DNA from: Ectocarpus siliculosus
Lineage: Eukaryota; Sar; Phaeophyceae; Ectocarpales; Ectocarpaceae
DNA: 64,000 nucleotides
Direction: 5' to 3'
Assembly: GCA_000310025.1 (NCBI GenBank)
Contig: FN649750.1
Coordinates: 4,257,246 to 4,321,245, forward strand
DNA letters: not shown here
Position numbering within the stretch: position 1 is the stretch's first letter
Text below: more notes on this DNA, generated by a model
What the model was told of the DNA's origin: nothing
What the model saw: only the letters and a program-made list of their open reading frames with translations
Database searches by the model: none

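Larger units (their letters stand above)
46452..62657 (+). other. Long R/GD array splitting FN3 number 24
   Basis: From the base after E-W-D in exon 53 to the base before Y-F-L-R-L in exon 75 lie about 8.1 kb of coding sequence (about 2,700 residues, some 17 R domains) with no intervening FN3 half. In the unbroken neighbours FN3 22 and 23 the same interval is about 45-50 residues. Confidence 0.6.

Noticed and set aside
2702-63816. Possible tRNA or other RNA genes in introns
   Set aside because: I found no cloverleaf, snoRNA box pairs or other structured RNA signature by eye; a covariance-model scan would be decisive.

Overview
The window is one fragment of a single giant eukaryotic gene on the + strand. 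It is open at both ends: no start codon, stop codon, promoter or polyadenylation signal can be assigned. I reconstructed 78 exons separated by 77 introns (mean about 390 bp). Every exon junction keeps one reading frame, giving about 33.9 kb of coding sequence and roughly 11,300 residues inside the window. GC-rich exons, many short GT-AG introns with pyrimidine tracts, triplet microsatellites in introns and a secreted FN3/PA14/filamin-type protein suggest a stramenopile, most likely a brown alga of the Ectocarpus type. That assignment is inference from style and was not confirmed by any search.

Four building blocks recur. (1) Fibronectin type III (FN3) domains: about 25 begin or end here, recognised by a DGG...Y-x-V-E-W-D half and a Y-x-V-R-V-S-A-x-N-x-x-G-x-G half. 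(2) A domain of roughly 100-120 residues that I call R. It has G-T-F-x-L-x-Y, then D-A-S-A and A-L-E-x-L, then G-Y-x-W-x-V-T-F and G-D-x-P-x-L. There are about 50 copies, many opened by E-V-Q-x-x-T. (3) A small module that I call GD (L-x-x-G-D-x-I-R-I followed by a Y-x-V hairpin), about 15 copies, usually nested inside R. (4) Near the 5' end, three filamin-like repeats and one PA14 domain.

Layout. Bases 1-2701 are one large exon with five R domains and three filamin-like repeats. Bases 2885-3600 encode PA14, split by an intron. Bases 3600-32500 hold 47 further introns and alternate FN3 with R and GD. Bases 32997-46627 are almost intron-free, with exons of 1.36, 4.29, 0.50 and 6.27 kb carrying the densest FN3/R array. 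Bases 47045-62231 are R and GD domains without any FN3 closing half. Bases 62535 to the end close one FN3 and start the next R array.

The most notable feature is nesting. About 14 of the FN3 domains are interrupted at the same place, after the E-W-D strand and before the Y-x-V-R-V strand. R domains fill the gap, and R is in turn interrupted by GD, giving FN3 containing R containing GD. One FN3 opened at 46.4 kb appears to close only at 62.66 kb, about 2,700 residues later. Frequent N-x-S/T sequons, co-varying cysteine pairs and the domain types all point to a secreted or cell-surface matrix or adhesion protein. No enzymatic domain was seen.

The introns hold one probable Tc1/mariner-like MITE, several microsatellites, small tandem duplications, at least one decayed exon, three GC-AG introns and one stop-free intron that preserves frame. 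I see no gene on the - strand.
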